Shown: positions 46,753 through 56,051 of the stretch, in pieces
Position numbering within the stretch: the stretch's first letter is position 1
Layout: each line of letters starts with the position of its first letter
Assembly (NCBI GenBank): GCA_019114135.1
Contig: DXGC01000077.1
Span: 50,744 to 114,743 of the forward strand
Source of the DNA: Candidatus Corynebacterium avicola
GTDB taxonomy: Bacteria > Actinomycetota > Actinomycetes > Mycobacteriales > Mycobacteriaceae
DNA: 64,000 nt
Direction: 5' to 3'
Position numbers and translations under genes: made by a program
The notes under the pieces: model-generated
What the model was told of the DNA's origin: nothing
Database searches by the model: none
Seen by the model: only the letters and a program-made list of their open reading frames with translations

Positions 46753-47486
46753 GACTTCTCCGTCCTACCGTCAGTCGACTGGATACCGGGGACAACAAGC
46801 TCCGTTCTGATCTTGTATTTGTCACCGCGGTAGACAGAACGGACCAGTTCGACCGGAATGCCCGCGGCACTGGACGACACCCGTTCAAACAGAAGCGCCG
46901 GACTGCGTACCGCCACAGTGAGATGCTCGGCTTCCTCGGCGTCGAGCACCGTGGGCTCGATGGTCTGCACGCTACGGGCAATCTCGATGCTCAGCTGCTC
47001 CCGGAGGAGTTCGTAGAAGGAGACGTCCTCGAGATCAGCAGGCTCCAGATTCGGGAGAAGGCGCCGTGGAACATTGAGCTCTTCGAGCGCGATGGGCTCA
47101 CCGTCCGCCAACCGCAGTCGGGTCACGGTGATCACGTCGGAACCTTCGGGCAGGTTAAGTCGCCGGCAGACGCGTGTGCCCGCCGGAGAGACCTGGAACT
47201 CGAGGATGCGGGAGCCAGGTTCCAGACCGCGTGCACGCATGTCCTCGGTGAATGAACTGGCTACCAACGACTGGTCCATCTTCGGACCGGTGGCGAAAAC
47301 TCCCGCGCCGTGACGTCGTCGCACCACCCCGGTGGCCACGAGATCATCGATGGCCCTGCGCAGTGTCATCCGCGAAACACCGATTTCCTGGGCCAGTTCC
47401 CTCTCAGGCGGGAACTGGGTACCGGCGGACATGGTGTCCAGACGGTCCAGAAGCTGATCGCGCACATCGTGGTATTTGGTCACCAA
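46749..47486 (-). CDS. GntR/HutC-type regulator with UTRA domain
   Basis: 245 aa. Winged helix at the N terminus (RELAQEIGVSRMTLRRAIDD), then a UTRA sensor domain typical of NagR/MurR-like amino-sugar regulators (LERVSSSAAGIPVELVRSVY near the end). It starts with TTG at 47486. It is the first gene of the MurNAc operon and divergent from nagE, so probably senses an amino-sugar phosphate and controls both. The palindrome TTTGGTCACCAAA overlaps its start, hinting at autoregulation. Confidence 0.9.
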   Translation of the reverse strand: MVTKYHDVRDQLLDRLDTMSAGTQFPPERELAQEIGVSRMTLRRAIDDLVATGVVRRRHGAGVFATGPKMDQSLVASSFTEDMRARGLEPGSRILEFQVSPAGTRVCRRLNLPEGSDVITVTRLRLADGEPIALEELNVPRRLLPNLEPADLEDVSFYELLREQLSIEIARSVQTIEPTVLDAEEAEHLTVAVRSPALLFERVSSSAAGIPVELVRSVYRGDKYKIRTELVVPGIQSTDGRTEKS

Positions 47487-47487
47487 A
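47475..47487. promoter_or_regulatory. Palindrome TTTGGTCACCAAA at the gntR start
   Basis: Perfect 6+1+6 symmetry covering the TTG start codon; candidate autoregulatory site. Confidence 0.45.
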
Positions 47488-47517
47488 CCATTGAGACACA
47501 GATCACTTTATGAATCA

Positions 47518-47530
47518 AGACCACTGGACT
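47518..47530. promoter_or_regulatory. Imperfect palindrome AGACCACTGGACT, candidate GntR site
   Basis: AGwCC-A-s-T-GGwCT symmetry (10 of 13 positions) between the divergent gntR and nagE genes. It resembles the TGGTCTAGACCA-type operators of UTRA-containing GntR regulators. Confidence 0.4.
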
Positions 47531-47684
47531 AAGTTTTACGACTCCGCAACGTGAACAACCGAATCTTCCCAGCTCTTCACCCTCTCCTTGCGGTGGTCAT
47601 GGGCCGAGTCCACTATGGGTCCAAGGCTTTCTCACGGTGAAGCATTCGCCGTGGGTGCCACTGACCCAGCAGAGGAGACCGCTC

Positions 47685-49850
47685 GTGTCCACACCAACGA
47701 CGGCGTCAACCGACGTCAAGAAGAAAAAGGGCCTGCGAATACCAGGCTTCGCCCACCTCCAACGGTTCGGTAAGGCGTTGATGCTGCCGATTGCGGTGCT
47801 GCCCGCCGCAGGTATCCTGCTGCGGCTCGGCGAAGACGACATGCTCGGTGGTTCCGACATCACAGTCATTGGACCGTTCTTCGACGCAATGAACGCCGGA
47901 GGAAGTGCCCTCTTCGACAACCTGGGATTCCTCTTCGCCGTCGGCGTGGCCATCGGCATGTCGAAGAAGGCGGATGGCTCCACCGCGCTGGCCGCCGTCG
48001 CCGGTTACCTCGTCATGCAGGCCGTGTTCGAGGCGATGTCCCCCGTCGTCCTGGAGGGGATCACCGACGGCGACGGCGAACAATTGATGATCGATTACCA
48101 GGTCTTCGGCGGCATCCTCGTCGGCCTGATCACCGCCTGGCTGTTCGACAGGTACTACAACATTGAGCTACCGCAGTATCTCGCTTTCTTTGGTGGACGA
48201 CGCTTTGTGCCGATCGTGGTCTCCCTGAGCACGCTATTCCTCGGCTTTGGACTGTCCTACCTTTTCCCTGCATTCAACAGCGTCCTGACCAGCTTCGGCG
48301 AGTACATCACAGCCTCCGGCGCCCTAGGCGCTTTCGTCTACGGCTTCGCCAATCGCATGCTGATCCCGCTGGGTCTGCACCACCTCATCAACACCTTCAT
48401 CTGGTTCATCTACGGCGAATACCCCACCGACGGCGGTGTCGCCACTGGAGAGTTGACCCGCTTCAACGCAGGTGACGTCACCGCAGGTACTCTGACCTCC
48501 GGCTTCTACCCGATTCTGATGTTCGGTCTGCCGGCCGCTGCCCTGGCGATGATCCACGTGGCCAAGCCCAAACAGAAGAAGGTCGCTGTGAGCGTCTTCG
48601 GCGCCGCCGGTCTGACCGCCTTCCTCACGGGCATCACTGAGCCTCTCGAGTTCGCCTTCATGTTCCTGGCGTTCCCGCTGTATGTCCTGCACGCGGTCAT
48701 CACTGGACTGTCCTTGGCCCTCACCAACGCCCTGGACATCCACCTCGGCTTCTCTTTCTCTGCAGGTCTTATCGACTTGGTGCTCTACGGACGAGCGCCG
48801 GCGGCTCAGAATATTCTGCTGCTCGTGGGCATTGGGCTCGGGTTTGCGGTGCTGTACTACGTGCTCTTCCGCTTCGTCATCGTCAAGTGGAACCTGCGCA
48901 CCCCAGGCCGTCTGACCGACGAGGACTTCGAGGCATCGCAGGCAGCCCAGTACGGCGAAGACACCGACGGCGACGGAGACGGGAGCTCGGGTGGCGGCAC
49001 CAGTGTTTCCTCACCGCGCGGCGAACAGCTCATCGCCGCCTTCGGAGGACGCGACAACCTCGTCCACGTGGACGCCTGCATCACCCGCCTGCGCATGGAG
49101 GTTGCCGACAAATCCCTGGTCAACAAGCAGGCACTGACGGCACTGGGGTCCTCCGGTGTGTTGGAGGTCGGCAACAACGTGCAGGCGGTCTTCGGCGCCC
49201 AGTCTGACTCGCTGAAGGACGACATCAAGGCTGCGCTGGCGAACCCCGGGAGCAACCAAAGCACCGCGCAGAAGGATGAATTCTCCGACGAGTTCGGACC
49301 GGACTCGGACTTCTCGTACGCGGGCGGCGCCGTCAGCAATTCCATCAACACGACGATCGCCGCAACATCTGCTCTGGACCATGACCCGCTCACCGTCCTG
49401 GCCCCAATCCCCGGAACCGCCGTGGACATCACCGAGGTCCCGGACAAGACTTTCGCCGAGGGCACCGTCGGGCCCGGCGTGGCGATCCAGCCGCCGAACG
49501 AGAACGTCACCGCCGTCGCGCCGGTTGCCGGCAAGGTCATGCAGCTGTTCCCGCACGCCTTCGCGATCCTGACCCCGGACAAGAAGGGCGTACTCGTCCA
49601 CCTCGGCATCGACACAGTGAACCTGAAGGGCGAGGGCTTCACCACCCACGTCGCCAAGGGCGAGACCGTCAAAATGGGTCAGACGATGATCACCTACGAC
49701 GTCTCCTCCGTCGAGCAGTCGGGGCACCCCACCGTGGTGCCGGTCGTCATCATGGACGCCCGCGATGCCACCGTCGAGCCGCTCACCGGGGCGGGTACCG
49801 AGGTCACCGCGATGAACCCGCTCTTCACCGTCAACGACAACGGGAGCTAA
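47685..49850 (+). CDS. nagE: N-acetylglucosamine/glucose PTS enzyme IICBA
   Basis: Imports and phosphorylates the sugar, probably GlcNAc to GlcNAc-6P. 721 aa from GTG 47685 (GAGGAG 7 bases upstream); the frame is open back to 47637 but without a site. Domain order: IIC, starting RFGKALMLPIAVLPAAGILL; IIB around residue 465 with the phospho-Cys in HVDACITRLRM; IIA from about 585 with the phospho-His in GVLVHLGIDTVNL. Acidic Gly/Ser linker (DTDGDGDGSSGGGT) between IIC and IIB. First gene of nagEBA. Confidence 0.95.
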   Translation: MSTPTTASTDVKKKKGLRIPGFAHLQRFGKALMLPIAVLPAAGILLRLGEDDMLGGSDITVIGPFFDAMNAGGSALFDNLGFLFAVGVAIGMSKKADGSTALAAVAGYLVMQAVFEAMSPVVLEGITDGDGEQLMIDYQVFGGILVGLITAWLFDRYYNIELPQYLAFFGGRRFVPIVVSLSTLFLGFGLSYLFPAFNSVLTSFGEYITASGALGAFVYGFANRMLIPLGLHHLINTFIWFIYGEYPTDGGVATGELTRFNAGDVTAGTLTSGFYPILMFGLPAAALAMIHVAKPKQKKVAVSVFGAAGLTAFLTGITEPLEFAFMFLAFPLYVLHAVITGLSLALTNALDIHLGFSFSAGLIDLVLYGRAPAAQNILLLVGIGLGFAVLYYVLFRFVIVKWNLRTPGRLTDEDFEASQAAQYGEDTDGDGDGSSGGGTSVSSPRGEQLIAAFGGRDNLVHVDACITRLRMEVADKSLVNKQALTALGSSGVLEVGNNVQAVFGAQSDSLKDDIKAALANPGSNQSTAQKDEFSDEFGPDSDFSYAGGAVSNSINTTIAATSALDHDPLTVLAPIPGTAVDITEVPDKTFAEGTVGPGVAIQPPNENVTAVAPVAGKVMQLFPHAFAILTPDKKGVLVHLGIDTVNLKGEGFTTHVAKGETVKMGQTMITYDVSSVEQSGHPTVVPVVIMDARDATVEPLTGAGTEVTAMNPLFTVNDNGS

Positions 49851-49856
49851 CAAAAC

Positions 49857-50642
49857 ATGGAAATTGTCATCCTCCCCGACACCACCTCCGCCGGGGAACT
49901 CATCGGCCAAGCCATCACCGACCTGCTGCGGGAGAACCCCGCCGCAGTCCTCGGCCTGGCCACCGGGTCATCACCGCTGCCGATCTACGACGACCTGGCT
50001 GCACGATTCGACCGCGGCGAGGTCTCCTTCGCCCGCGCCACGGCCTTCACCCTCGACGAGTACGTCGGCCTGGAAGCCGACCACCCGGAGCGCTACGCCA
50101 ACGTCATCCGCCGCGAGTTCACCTCCCGCGTCGACTTCGCCGACGACGCAGTGCACGGGCCGGACGGTCTGGCGGATGACCTCGCCGCCGCCGGTCCGTC
50201 CTACGATGCCGCCATCGTCGCGGCCGGTGGGGTCGACCTGCAGATCCTCGGCATCGGCACCGACGGCCACATCGCCTTCAATGAGCCCAGTTCCTCGCTG
50301 GCGTCCAGGACCCGGATCAAGACGTTGACTCCGCAGACCCGGGAAGACAACGCCCGGTTCTTCGACGGCGACATCGACGCGGTACCGACGCACTGCCTTA
50401 CCCAGGGCCTGGGCACGATCATGGAGGCCCGGCACGTGGTGCTCATCGCCGATGGTGCGGCGAAGGCCGAGGCGGTGCGCCAGCTCGCCGAAGGCGCTGT
50501 CAGCGCTTTCTGGCCGGCGACGATCCTGCAGCACCACCCGCACGTCACCGTGGTGATCGACGAGGCAGCGGCGTCCCGTCTGCAGCTCGCCGACTACTAC
50601 CGGCACGTGTACGCGTCGAAGCCGACCTGGCAGGGGGTGTGA
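49857..50642 (+). CDS. nagB: Glucosamine-6-phosphate deaminase
   Basis: Converts glucosamine-6P to fructose-6P and ammonia. 261 aa, typical length. LATGSSPLPIYDDL (substrate loop), FTLDEYVGL, and LGIGTDGHIAFNEPSSSLAS with the catalytic Asp-His are present. Six bases after nagE. The C terminus ends YYRHVYASKPTWQGV, and the allosteric-site lengthening of E. coli NagB is absent. Confidence 0.95.
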   Translation: MEIVILPDTTSAGELIGQAITDLLRENPAAVLGLATGSSPLPIYDDLAARFDRGEVSFARATAFTLDEYVGLEADHPERYANVIRREFTSRVDFADDAVHGPDGLADDLAAAGPSYDAAIVAAGGVDLQILGIGTDGHIAFNEPSSSLASRTRIKTLTPQTREDNARFFDGDIDAVPTHCLTQGLGTIMEARHVVLIADGAAKAEAVRQLAEGAVSAFWPATILQHHPHVTVVIDEAAASRLQLADYYRHVYASKPTWQGV

Positions 50643-50647
50643 ACCAC

Positions 50648-51847
50648 ATGATCCTCACCGCTTCTGCGGTGGTCACCGGGGATGAAGTGTTGCGTCCCGG
50701 ATGGGTCGAGGTCACGGGTTCCGTGGTCACCGCGGTAGGCTCTGGTCAGCCACAGTCGGGTAGCGATGTGCAAGACCTGGGCGACGCCACGATCGTCCCC
50801 GGCTTCGTCGACACCCACGTCCACGGCGGTGGCGGCGGAGCCTTCCCGGACTGCGCCACCGACCCTTCTGCTGTTGCCACCAGCATCGACACCCACGCCC
50901 GGCATGGCACCACCTCGATCATCGCCTCGTTGGTGTCCGCCCACCCGGGTGACTTGCTACGCCAGGTCGAGACACTCGCCCCGCAGGTCGCCGACGGCAC
51001 GTTGGCGGGCATCCACCTGGAGGGCCCGTGGTTGTCCACGCACAAGTGCGGTGCGCACGACCCGACCGCGCTGCGGGCGCCGGACACTGCGGAGATCTCC
51101 CGGGTCTTCGACGCCGCCGACGGGACGATCCGGATGGTCACCATCGCGCCCGAGCTCGACGGCGCCCTGGACGCCATCACGCAGGTCGTCGAAGAGGGGG
51201 CGGTCGCCGCGGTCGGACACACCGACGCCACCTACGATCAGACCGTGGCGGCGATCGAGGCCGGTGCGAGGGGCGGAACGCACCTGTTCAACGCGATGCG
51301 TCCGGTGCACCACCGCGAGCCGGGGCCGGTAACTGCGCTGGTCGAGGACCCGCGCGTGACGGTGGAGATGATCGGCGACGGGGTGCACCTGCACCCGGCG
51401 GTGTACCGGAACGTGTGCGCCCGGGTCGGTGCGGATTCGTCTGGCGCGGGCCGGGTCTCCCTGGTCACCGATGCGATGGCGGCAGCCGGCATGCCGGACG
51501 GCGCCTACCACCTCGGGGCGATGTCTGTGGACGTCGTCGACGGCATCGCCAGGATCGCCGGGACCGACACCATCGCTGGCAGCACCGCGACGATGGACCA
51601 GCTCTTCCGCTTCGCGCTGGCCAATGCCCAGGATGCCGGTGAGGACCCGGAGGACGGAGCCCTGCTCACTGCAGTCCAGCAAACCTCGCTGACCCCTACC
51701 CGCGCACTGGGGCTACCCGCTACAGGAATCCAGCCAGGAGCCCGGGCTGACCTGGTCGTCCTCACCACACCGGACGCTGATACAGCCGACGACGTCCCCT
51801 GCACGCTCGAGGTCAGCGCAGTGCTCCGGGCCGGCGAGTGGGTCTAG
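50648..51847 (+). CDS. nagA: N-acetylglucosamine-6-phosphate deacetylase
   Basis: Removes acetate from GlcNAc-6P. 399 aa from ATG 50648; a GTG at 50639 overlapping nagB is possible but sits 1 base after the GGGGG site. Motifs: VPGFVDTHVHGGGG, HLEGPWLSTHKCGAHD (metal Glu), VGHTDATYDQ, GGTHLFNAMRPVHHREPG (metal His) and LVTDAMAAAGMPDG (catalytic Asp). Takes MurQ and NagE product into NagB. Confidence 0.95.
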   Translation: MILTASAVVTGDEVLRPGWVEVTGSVVTAVGSGQPQSGSDVQDLGDATIVPGFVDTHVHGGGGGAFPDCATDPSAVATSIDTHARHGTTSIIASLVSAHPGDLLRQVETLAPQVADGTLAGIHLEGPWLSTHKCGAHDPTALRAPDTAEISRVFDAADGTIRMVTIAPELDGALDAITQVVEEGAVAAVGHTDATYDQTVAAIEAGARGGTHLFNAMRPVHHREPGPVTALVEDPRVTVEMIGDGVHLHPAVYRNVCARVGADSSGAGRVSLVTDAMAAAGMPDGAYHLGAMSVDVVDGIARIAGTDTIAGSTATMDQLFRFALANAQDAGEDPEDGALLTAVQQTSLTPTRALGLPATGIQPGARADLVVLTTPDADTADDVPCTLEVSAVLRAGEWV

Positions 51848-51872
51848 GCGCGGCAGTCCCTGCGCCCGACGA

Positions 51873-51935
51873 GAAATAACCACGCCTAGGGGTACGCTTT
51901 CGGGCTGAAACCGTACCCCTAGGCGTGGTTATTTC
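51873..51935. terminator. 24-bp perfect stem-loop, bidirectional terminator
   Basis: Arms at 51873-51896 and 51912-51935 are perfectly complementary, with a 15-base loop containing a TTTC/GAAA pair. Between the convergent nagA and SGNH hydrolase genes. The arm ends GGTTATTTC on one strand and the mirror on the other, giving a short T-rich tail in both directions. Confidence 0.8.
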
Positions 51936-51965
51936 GTGCTGGAGGAGGGTCACCGCGGACGGGGC

Positions 51966-53328
51966 CTACTTCCGGATGATCGCCAGGTCCACGGCGTCCG
52001 CCATCGCCTGGTAGCCGGCGGGGTTCGGGTGCAGGCGGTCCGGGCTGGAGTAGTCGGCGCGCATGACCGCGTGGTTGTTCGGGTCGCGCAGGGCAGCGTC
52101 GAAGTCCACGAAGCCGTCGGCCAGGTCCTGGGTACGGATCCAGTCGTTGATCTCGTTGCGGATCCGGTTGCTGTTCGGCGCCAGCAACGTGCCGTCCACC
52201 AGGGCGTCCGACGCCGGGACGATCGTCCCCAACCAGATCTTCTTGCCCTGGGCGCGCGCCTGACGGATCAGGTCCTTGTAACCGGCGATCATCTTGTCGG
52301 TGGTGACCAACGGGTTCAGCCCCAGGTCATTGATGCCGATCAACACGAGCGCACCGTAGACACCCGGCAGGTCCAGGGCGTCCCGCTTGAAGCGGTCGAC
52401 ACCGGCAGCGCCGAGGAACAGCGGCTCAGCATTGACCAGCAGCTGGTTGCTACCGATACCGGCGTTGACCACGGAGACCGGGGCACCCTCGTCGCTGAGA
52501 CGGCGCTGCAGGGCGTCCGGGTAACGGTGGTTGGTGTCGTTGACCGCGGCGTCCGACGGGATCGGCACGCGACCGGAACCGACGAAGCCATCGGTGATGG
52601 AATCACCGAAGGCGACGATCGCGCCGGCATCCTGGGACGCCTCGACGGACAGGCCGGTGACGTACTGCCAGGCGCCGACCTTCTGGGAGTAGGCGCGTCC
52701 GGAGGTCTCGGAGGTCTTGTCGCCGGAACCGACCGGGGACATGTAGGACGTGGCGTTGGCGTTCCAGTGCTGCGTCGGCGGGCCGACAGGACCCTTGACG
52801 TGCATGCTGACCAGCAGAGGCTCGAAGGTGGTGACGTTGAGGTCGGTAGCGTCGCTGGTGATCTCCTGCCCCGGGCTGCAGGGTCACCGACCGGGAGCCG
52901 GAGAAGGTCACCGGCACGATTCCCTCGGCGGACGCGCCGTTGACCTGCTGGCCGGCAGTGACCTTGTTGAAGGTCACCGGGGTGACGCCGTAGCGGTTCG
53001 ACAGCTTGATCTTCGCCTTACCTCCCGACAGGTGCGGGGTGATGGCCATGCGCAAGCTCTGGTCCTGGATGAAGGACGGACTGGGGTTGAAGTTCGCGTC
53101 GATCGGTGTGACGGCGTCGGTCGGTGCGGTGGCCCAGGAGGAGACGAAATGGTCCTGCTGCCCGGTGGATGTGTCCGTGCCCGTTGTCGCGACGCCCGCA
53201 CCCGCGACGGGTACGGTCACGGCGGCGACGGCCATTCCGGTGCTGAGCGTGGCGGCCATGACAGCAACGCTGCCGCGGCGGACCAGTGAGGCCCGATTCG
53301 AGGTGGGCCGGTTGTTCAGGGCAGTCAT
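51966..53328 (-). pseudogene. Secreted SGNH/GDSL hydrolase broken by one frameshift
   Basis: Start ATG 53328; signal peptide (MAATLSTGMAVAAVTVPVAGA region) then FVSSWATAPTDAV, typical of secreted SGNH hydrolases of actinobacteria. The first frame reads through LSNRYGVTPVTFNKVTAGQQ and SRSVTLQPG, then fails; the second frame resumes with PLLVSMHVKGPVGPPTQHW and carries IVAFGDSITDGF (block I Ser), LIGINDLG (block III Asn) and SPDRLHPNPAG (block V Asp/His). One extra G in the GGGG run (CCCC at 52869-52872 on the plus strand) causes the break. Removing it restores one 453-aa frame. Inactive gene, or a sequencing error. Confidence 0.85.
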
Positions 53329-53391
53329 GATGTTCGTCCGATCTGCAGGTGCAGCCCCTCTCCTCCGGGAGCCACAAACAAGTTTCAGCAA

Positions 53392-53419
53392 ACTATACAT
53401 CCGGGTGTGACCGAATCAA
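53392..53419 (-). promoter_or_regulatory. Promoter of the SGNH hydrolase gene
   Basis: On the minus strand TTGATT, 16 bases, TATAGT; transcription would start about 57 bases before the ATG at 53328. Confidence 0.6.
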
Positions 53420-53467
53420 CGGCGAATCGGTGGGGATTGTTTTAGGCAGCAATGCGACAATGGGGAA

Positions 53468-54544
53468 ATGACACAGAGGATTACCGTCATCGGCGCCGGC
53501 GTCATCGGGCTGAGCTGCGCACACGAACTTGCCGAGGCAGGCCACGAGGTCACGGTCGTCGCCGACCGGGGCCCGGGCGACACCGTCTCCACCGTCGCCG
53601 GTGGCCTGTGGTTCCCCTACCGCTCGGAGAAGTCCGAGCTCGCGGACCACCTGCTGGAGCGTTCCCTGACCCGCTTCGCCGAGCTCGCCGACCTGGCCGA
53701 GCAGGCTGAGGCTGCCGCAGAGGACGAGGACAACGACCTCGACGAGGACTCCGCGGCCCTCATCGACTTCGATGACGACGTCCCGCCGGTGCTGATGTCC
53801 CGCGGCACGGTGCGCGAGCGCCTGGACCCGCCGGACCGCGACTGGATCGACCCGGTGTCCTCCGTCCTCGGCGATGACTCCGTCGAGCTGGTACCTGGCG
53901 GTGTCACGGCGACGCTTCCGATGATCAACACCCCCGCCTACCTCGCCTGGTTGATGGATGTCTGCCGGGTCGCCGGTGTGGCCTTCACGTGGCGCACCGT
54001 CGAGTCGCTCGAGTCGTTGGTCCTGGACATCGGGACGGCGGAGCGTCCTGATGCGGTGGTGCTCTGCACCGGTATCCGTGGTGGCGAACTGCTCGGCGGC
54101 GACGACGAGGTCACCCCGATTCGTGGCCAGCTGATCCTCATGGCCAACGGCGAGGGCGAGAACAAGCTCACCGAGTGGATCACCGACACCGACGACGTCG
54201 ACGCACAGGTCTACGTGCTGCCGCGCGGCGAGGACGTCGTGGTCGGCGGCGTCTCGGAGGTCGACTCCTGGGACGACCAGCCGAACGCGGAAACCGCCGA
54301 GGCGATCCTGGACCGCGCAGAGACGTTGGTCCCGGAACTGAAGGAGCTGCCGATCATCGGCCACGGCGCAGGGCTGCGACCGGGACGCACGACGATCCGG
54401 CTGGGCCACCTCACCGACGACGAGGTCCCCGGCGGACTGCCGTACGGCGTGCCGGTCATCGCCGCCTACGGTCACGGTGGCGCCGGGGTGACCCTGTCGT
54501 GGGGCACCGCCGAACGCGTGGCTGAGCTGGTCGGGGCACTCTAG
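53468..54544 (+). CDS. D-amino acid oxidase
   Basis: 358 aa FAD enzyme oxidising D-amino acids to 2-oxo acids, ammonia and H2O2. ITVIGAGVIGLSCAHELAEA (FAD), VAGGLWFPY, TPIRGQL, YVLPRGEDVVVGG, the carboxylate-binding Arg in GAGLRPGR, and YGHGGAGVTLSWG. An acidic insertion of roughly 20 residues (AEDEDNDLDEDS) near position 87 is unusual. No signal peptide. Convergent with the APC permease, overlapping by 4 bases. D-Ala or D-Glu from cell-wall turnover would be sensible substrates next to the amino-sugar genes, but this is inference. Confidence 0.9.
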   Translation: MTQRITVIGAGVIGLSCAHELAEAGHEVTVVADRGPGDTVSTVAGGLWFPYRSEKSELADHLLERSLTRFAELADLAEQAEAAAEDEDNDLDEDSAALIDFDDDVPPVLMSRGTVRERLDPPDRDWIDPVSSVLGDDSVELVPGGVTATLPMINTPAYLAWLMDVCRVAGVAFTWRTVESLESLVLDIGTAERPDAVVLCTGIRGGELLGGDDEVTPIRGQLILMANGEGENKLTEWITDTDDVDAQVYVLPRGEDVVVGGVSEVDSWDDQPNAETAEAILDRAETLVPELKELPIIGHGAGLRPGRTTIRLGHLTDDEVPGGLPYGVPVIAAYGHGGAGVTLSWGTAERVAELVGAL

Positions 54545-56037
54545 CGGGACGTGTCTCCGGCGTCCTTCGTCATCCGCTTCTCCATGTTCCGGGTGATGAC
54601 CTTGTCGTCATACTCGGGGACGAAGGTGGAGCAGATGACACCGGTGATGAAGGCGACCGGCGCGGACAGTGCCAGGAGCACCGCCACCGTCTGACTGCCA
54701 CCGACCAGCACCGGCAGGTTGGTGAGAATGATCGTGCAGGCGGTGGCCAGTCCGAGGAAGGCCAGGACGGGGGCGATCGTCTTCTTCCAGGCGGAGAGCT
54801 TCAGCTCGGGGCGGGAACGGAAGTAGACGATCACGGCCACCGACACCAGCAGCATGAGGATGACGATGGTGAAGGTCGCCAGGCCGGAGAACCAGGTGAA
54901 GATCTCGGCCACCGGGTCCATGCCGACGATGGCGCAGACCACGGTGAGAATGGCGATGGTGCTGGTCTGCACGATGGACGACATGTGCGGCGAGCGGTAG
55001 GTCAGGTGCACGGCGCGCAGCTTCCGCGGCAGGCCACGCTTGTGGGAGATGGCGTGCTGGTAGCGGGTCAGCACGTTGTGGAACGACAGGACGCAGGCGA
55101 AGAGGCTGGTCAGCAGCAGGACGTCGACCACCGGGCCGGCCCAGGCGCCGAGGTAGTTCTCTGCGGTGGTGGCGATCATGCCGTCCGGGTCGGACGTCGC
55201 GGCGTCCAGCACGGAACCGGTCCCCCACGCCTGGACGATGGCCCAGCCGGAAACGGTGTAGAAGATGCCGATGATGGCCACGGAGATGTAGGTCGCCCGC
55301 GGGATCGTGCGGTCCGGGTCGCGGGCCTCGGAACGGAACACGGTCGTGGACTCGAAGCCGATGAAACCGGCCATGGCCAGCATCAGACCGACACCCATTG
55401 AGCCGGAGAAGATGTTCTCCGGGAGGAAGGGGTCGACGTTGAGCCCCTCAGCGCCTCCGCGTCCTGCGACCACCATGTCGATGACCACGACGATGGCGAT
55501 CTCGGCGATGAGCAGGACGCCCAGAGCCTTGGAGCTCAGCTCGATGCTGCGGTAGCCGAGGTAGCCGACGACCCCGGCGGTGGCCAGGGAGAACACCCAC
55601 CAAGGGATACTCACCAGCGGTTCGACGAGAAGCGAGAGCTGGGCACCGAGGAAGCCGTAGACGGCGAACTGGATGGCGGTGTAGGTCAGCAGGGCGAGGT
55701 AGGCGGTGCCCATACCGAGGCGTCGGCCGAAGACGGTCTCCACGTAGGAGTAGAAGGCGCCGGGTTCGTCGATGAACTTCGACATGGTGGTCAGGCCGAC
55801 GGAGAAGAGGATGAGGATGGCCGCGCCCACGGCGTACATCGTGGGGTAGCCGGCACCGTTGCCGGAGGCCATGCCGATCGGCAGGGCGCCGCCGATGACG
55901 GTCAGCGGGGCGGCCGCGGCAATGACCATGAAGACGATGGAGGACGTGGTCAGCGAGCCGCTGGACAGGTTCGTGGCGGATTCAGTGGATGCGGCAGCCT
56001 TGTTGTCTGTCGTCGCTGGTGAGGTGTGCTGGGACAT
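54541..56037 (-). CDS. APC-family amino acid/amine permease
   Basis: 498 aa, about 12 helices. N-terminal SGSLTTSSIVFMVIAAAAPL and AGFIGFESTTVFRSEARDP (helix 6 with the substrate-binding turn) are typical of the APC superfamily. Third gene of a unit with the SolA-like oxidase and the cyclodeaminase-like protein, 14 bases after the oxidase, so it probably imports the amine that these process. Confidence 0.88.
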   Translation of the reverse strand: MSQHTSPATTDNKAAASTESATNLSSGSLTTSSIVFMVIAAAAPLTVIGGALPIGMASGNGAGYPTMYAVGAAILILFSVGLTTMSKFIDEPGAFYSYVETVFGRRLGMGTAYLALLTYTAIQFAVYGFLGAQLSLLVEPLVSIPWWVFSLATAGVVGYLGYRSIELSSKALGVLLIAEIAIVVVIDMVVAGRGGAEGLNVDPFLPENIFSGSMGVGLMLAMAGFIGFESTTVFRSEARDPDRTIPRATYISVAIIGIFYTVSGWAIVQAWGTGSVLDAATSDPDGMIATTAENYLGAWAGPVVDVLLLTSLFACVLSFHNVLTRYQHAISHKRGLPRKLRAVHLTYRSPHMSSIVQTSTIAILTVVCAIVGMDPVAEIFTWFSGLATFTIVILMLLVSVAVIVYFRSRPELKLSAWKKTIAPVLAFLGLATACTIILTNLPVLVGGSQTVAVLLALSAPVAFITGVICSTFVPEYDDKVITRNMEKRMTKDAGDTSR

Positions 56038-56051
56038 GAGGGAGAGACCTT

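Noticed and set aside
47518-47527. ACCACTGG upstream of nagE as another MmyB-regulator site
   Set aside because: Only the 8-base core matches; the palindrome around it fits a GntR site better.
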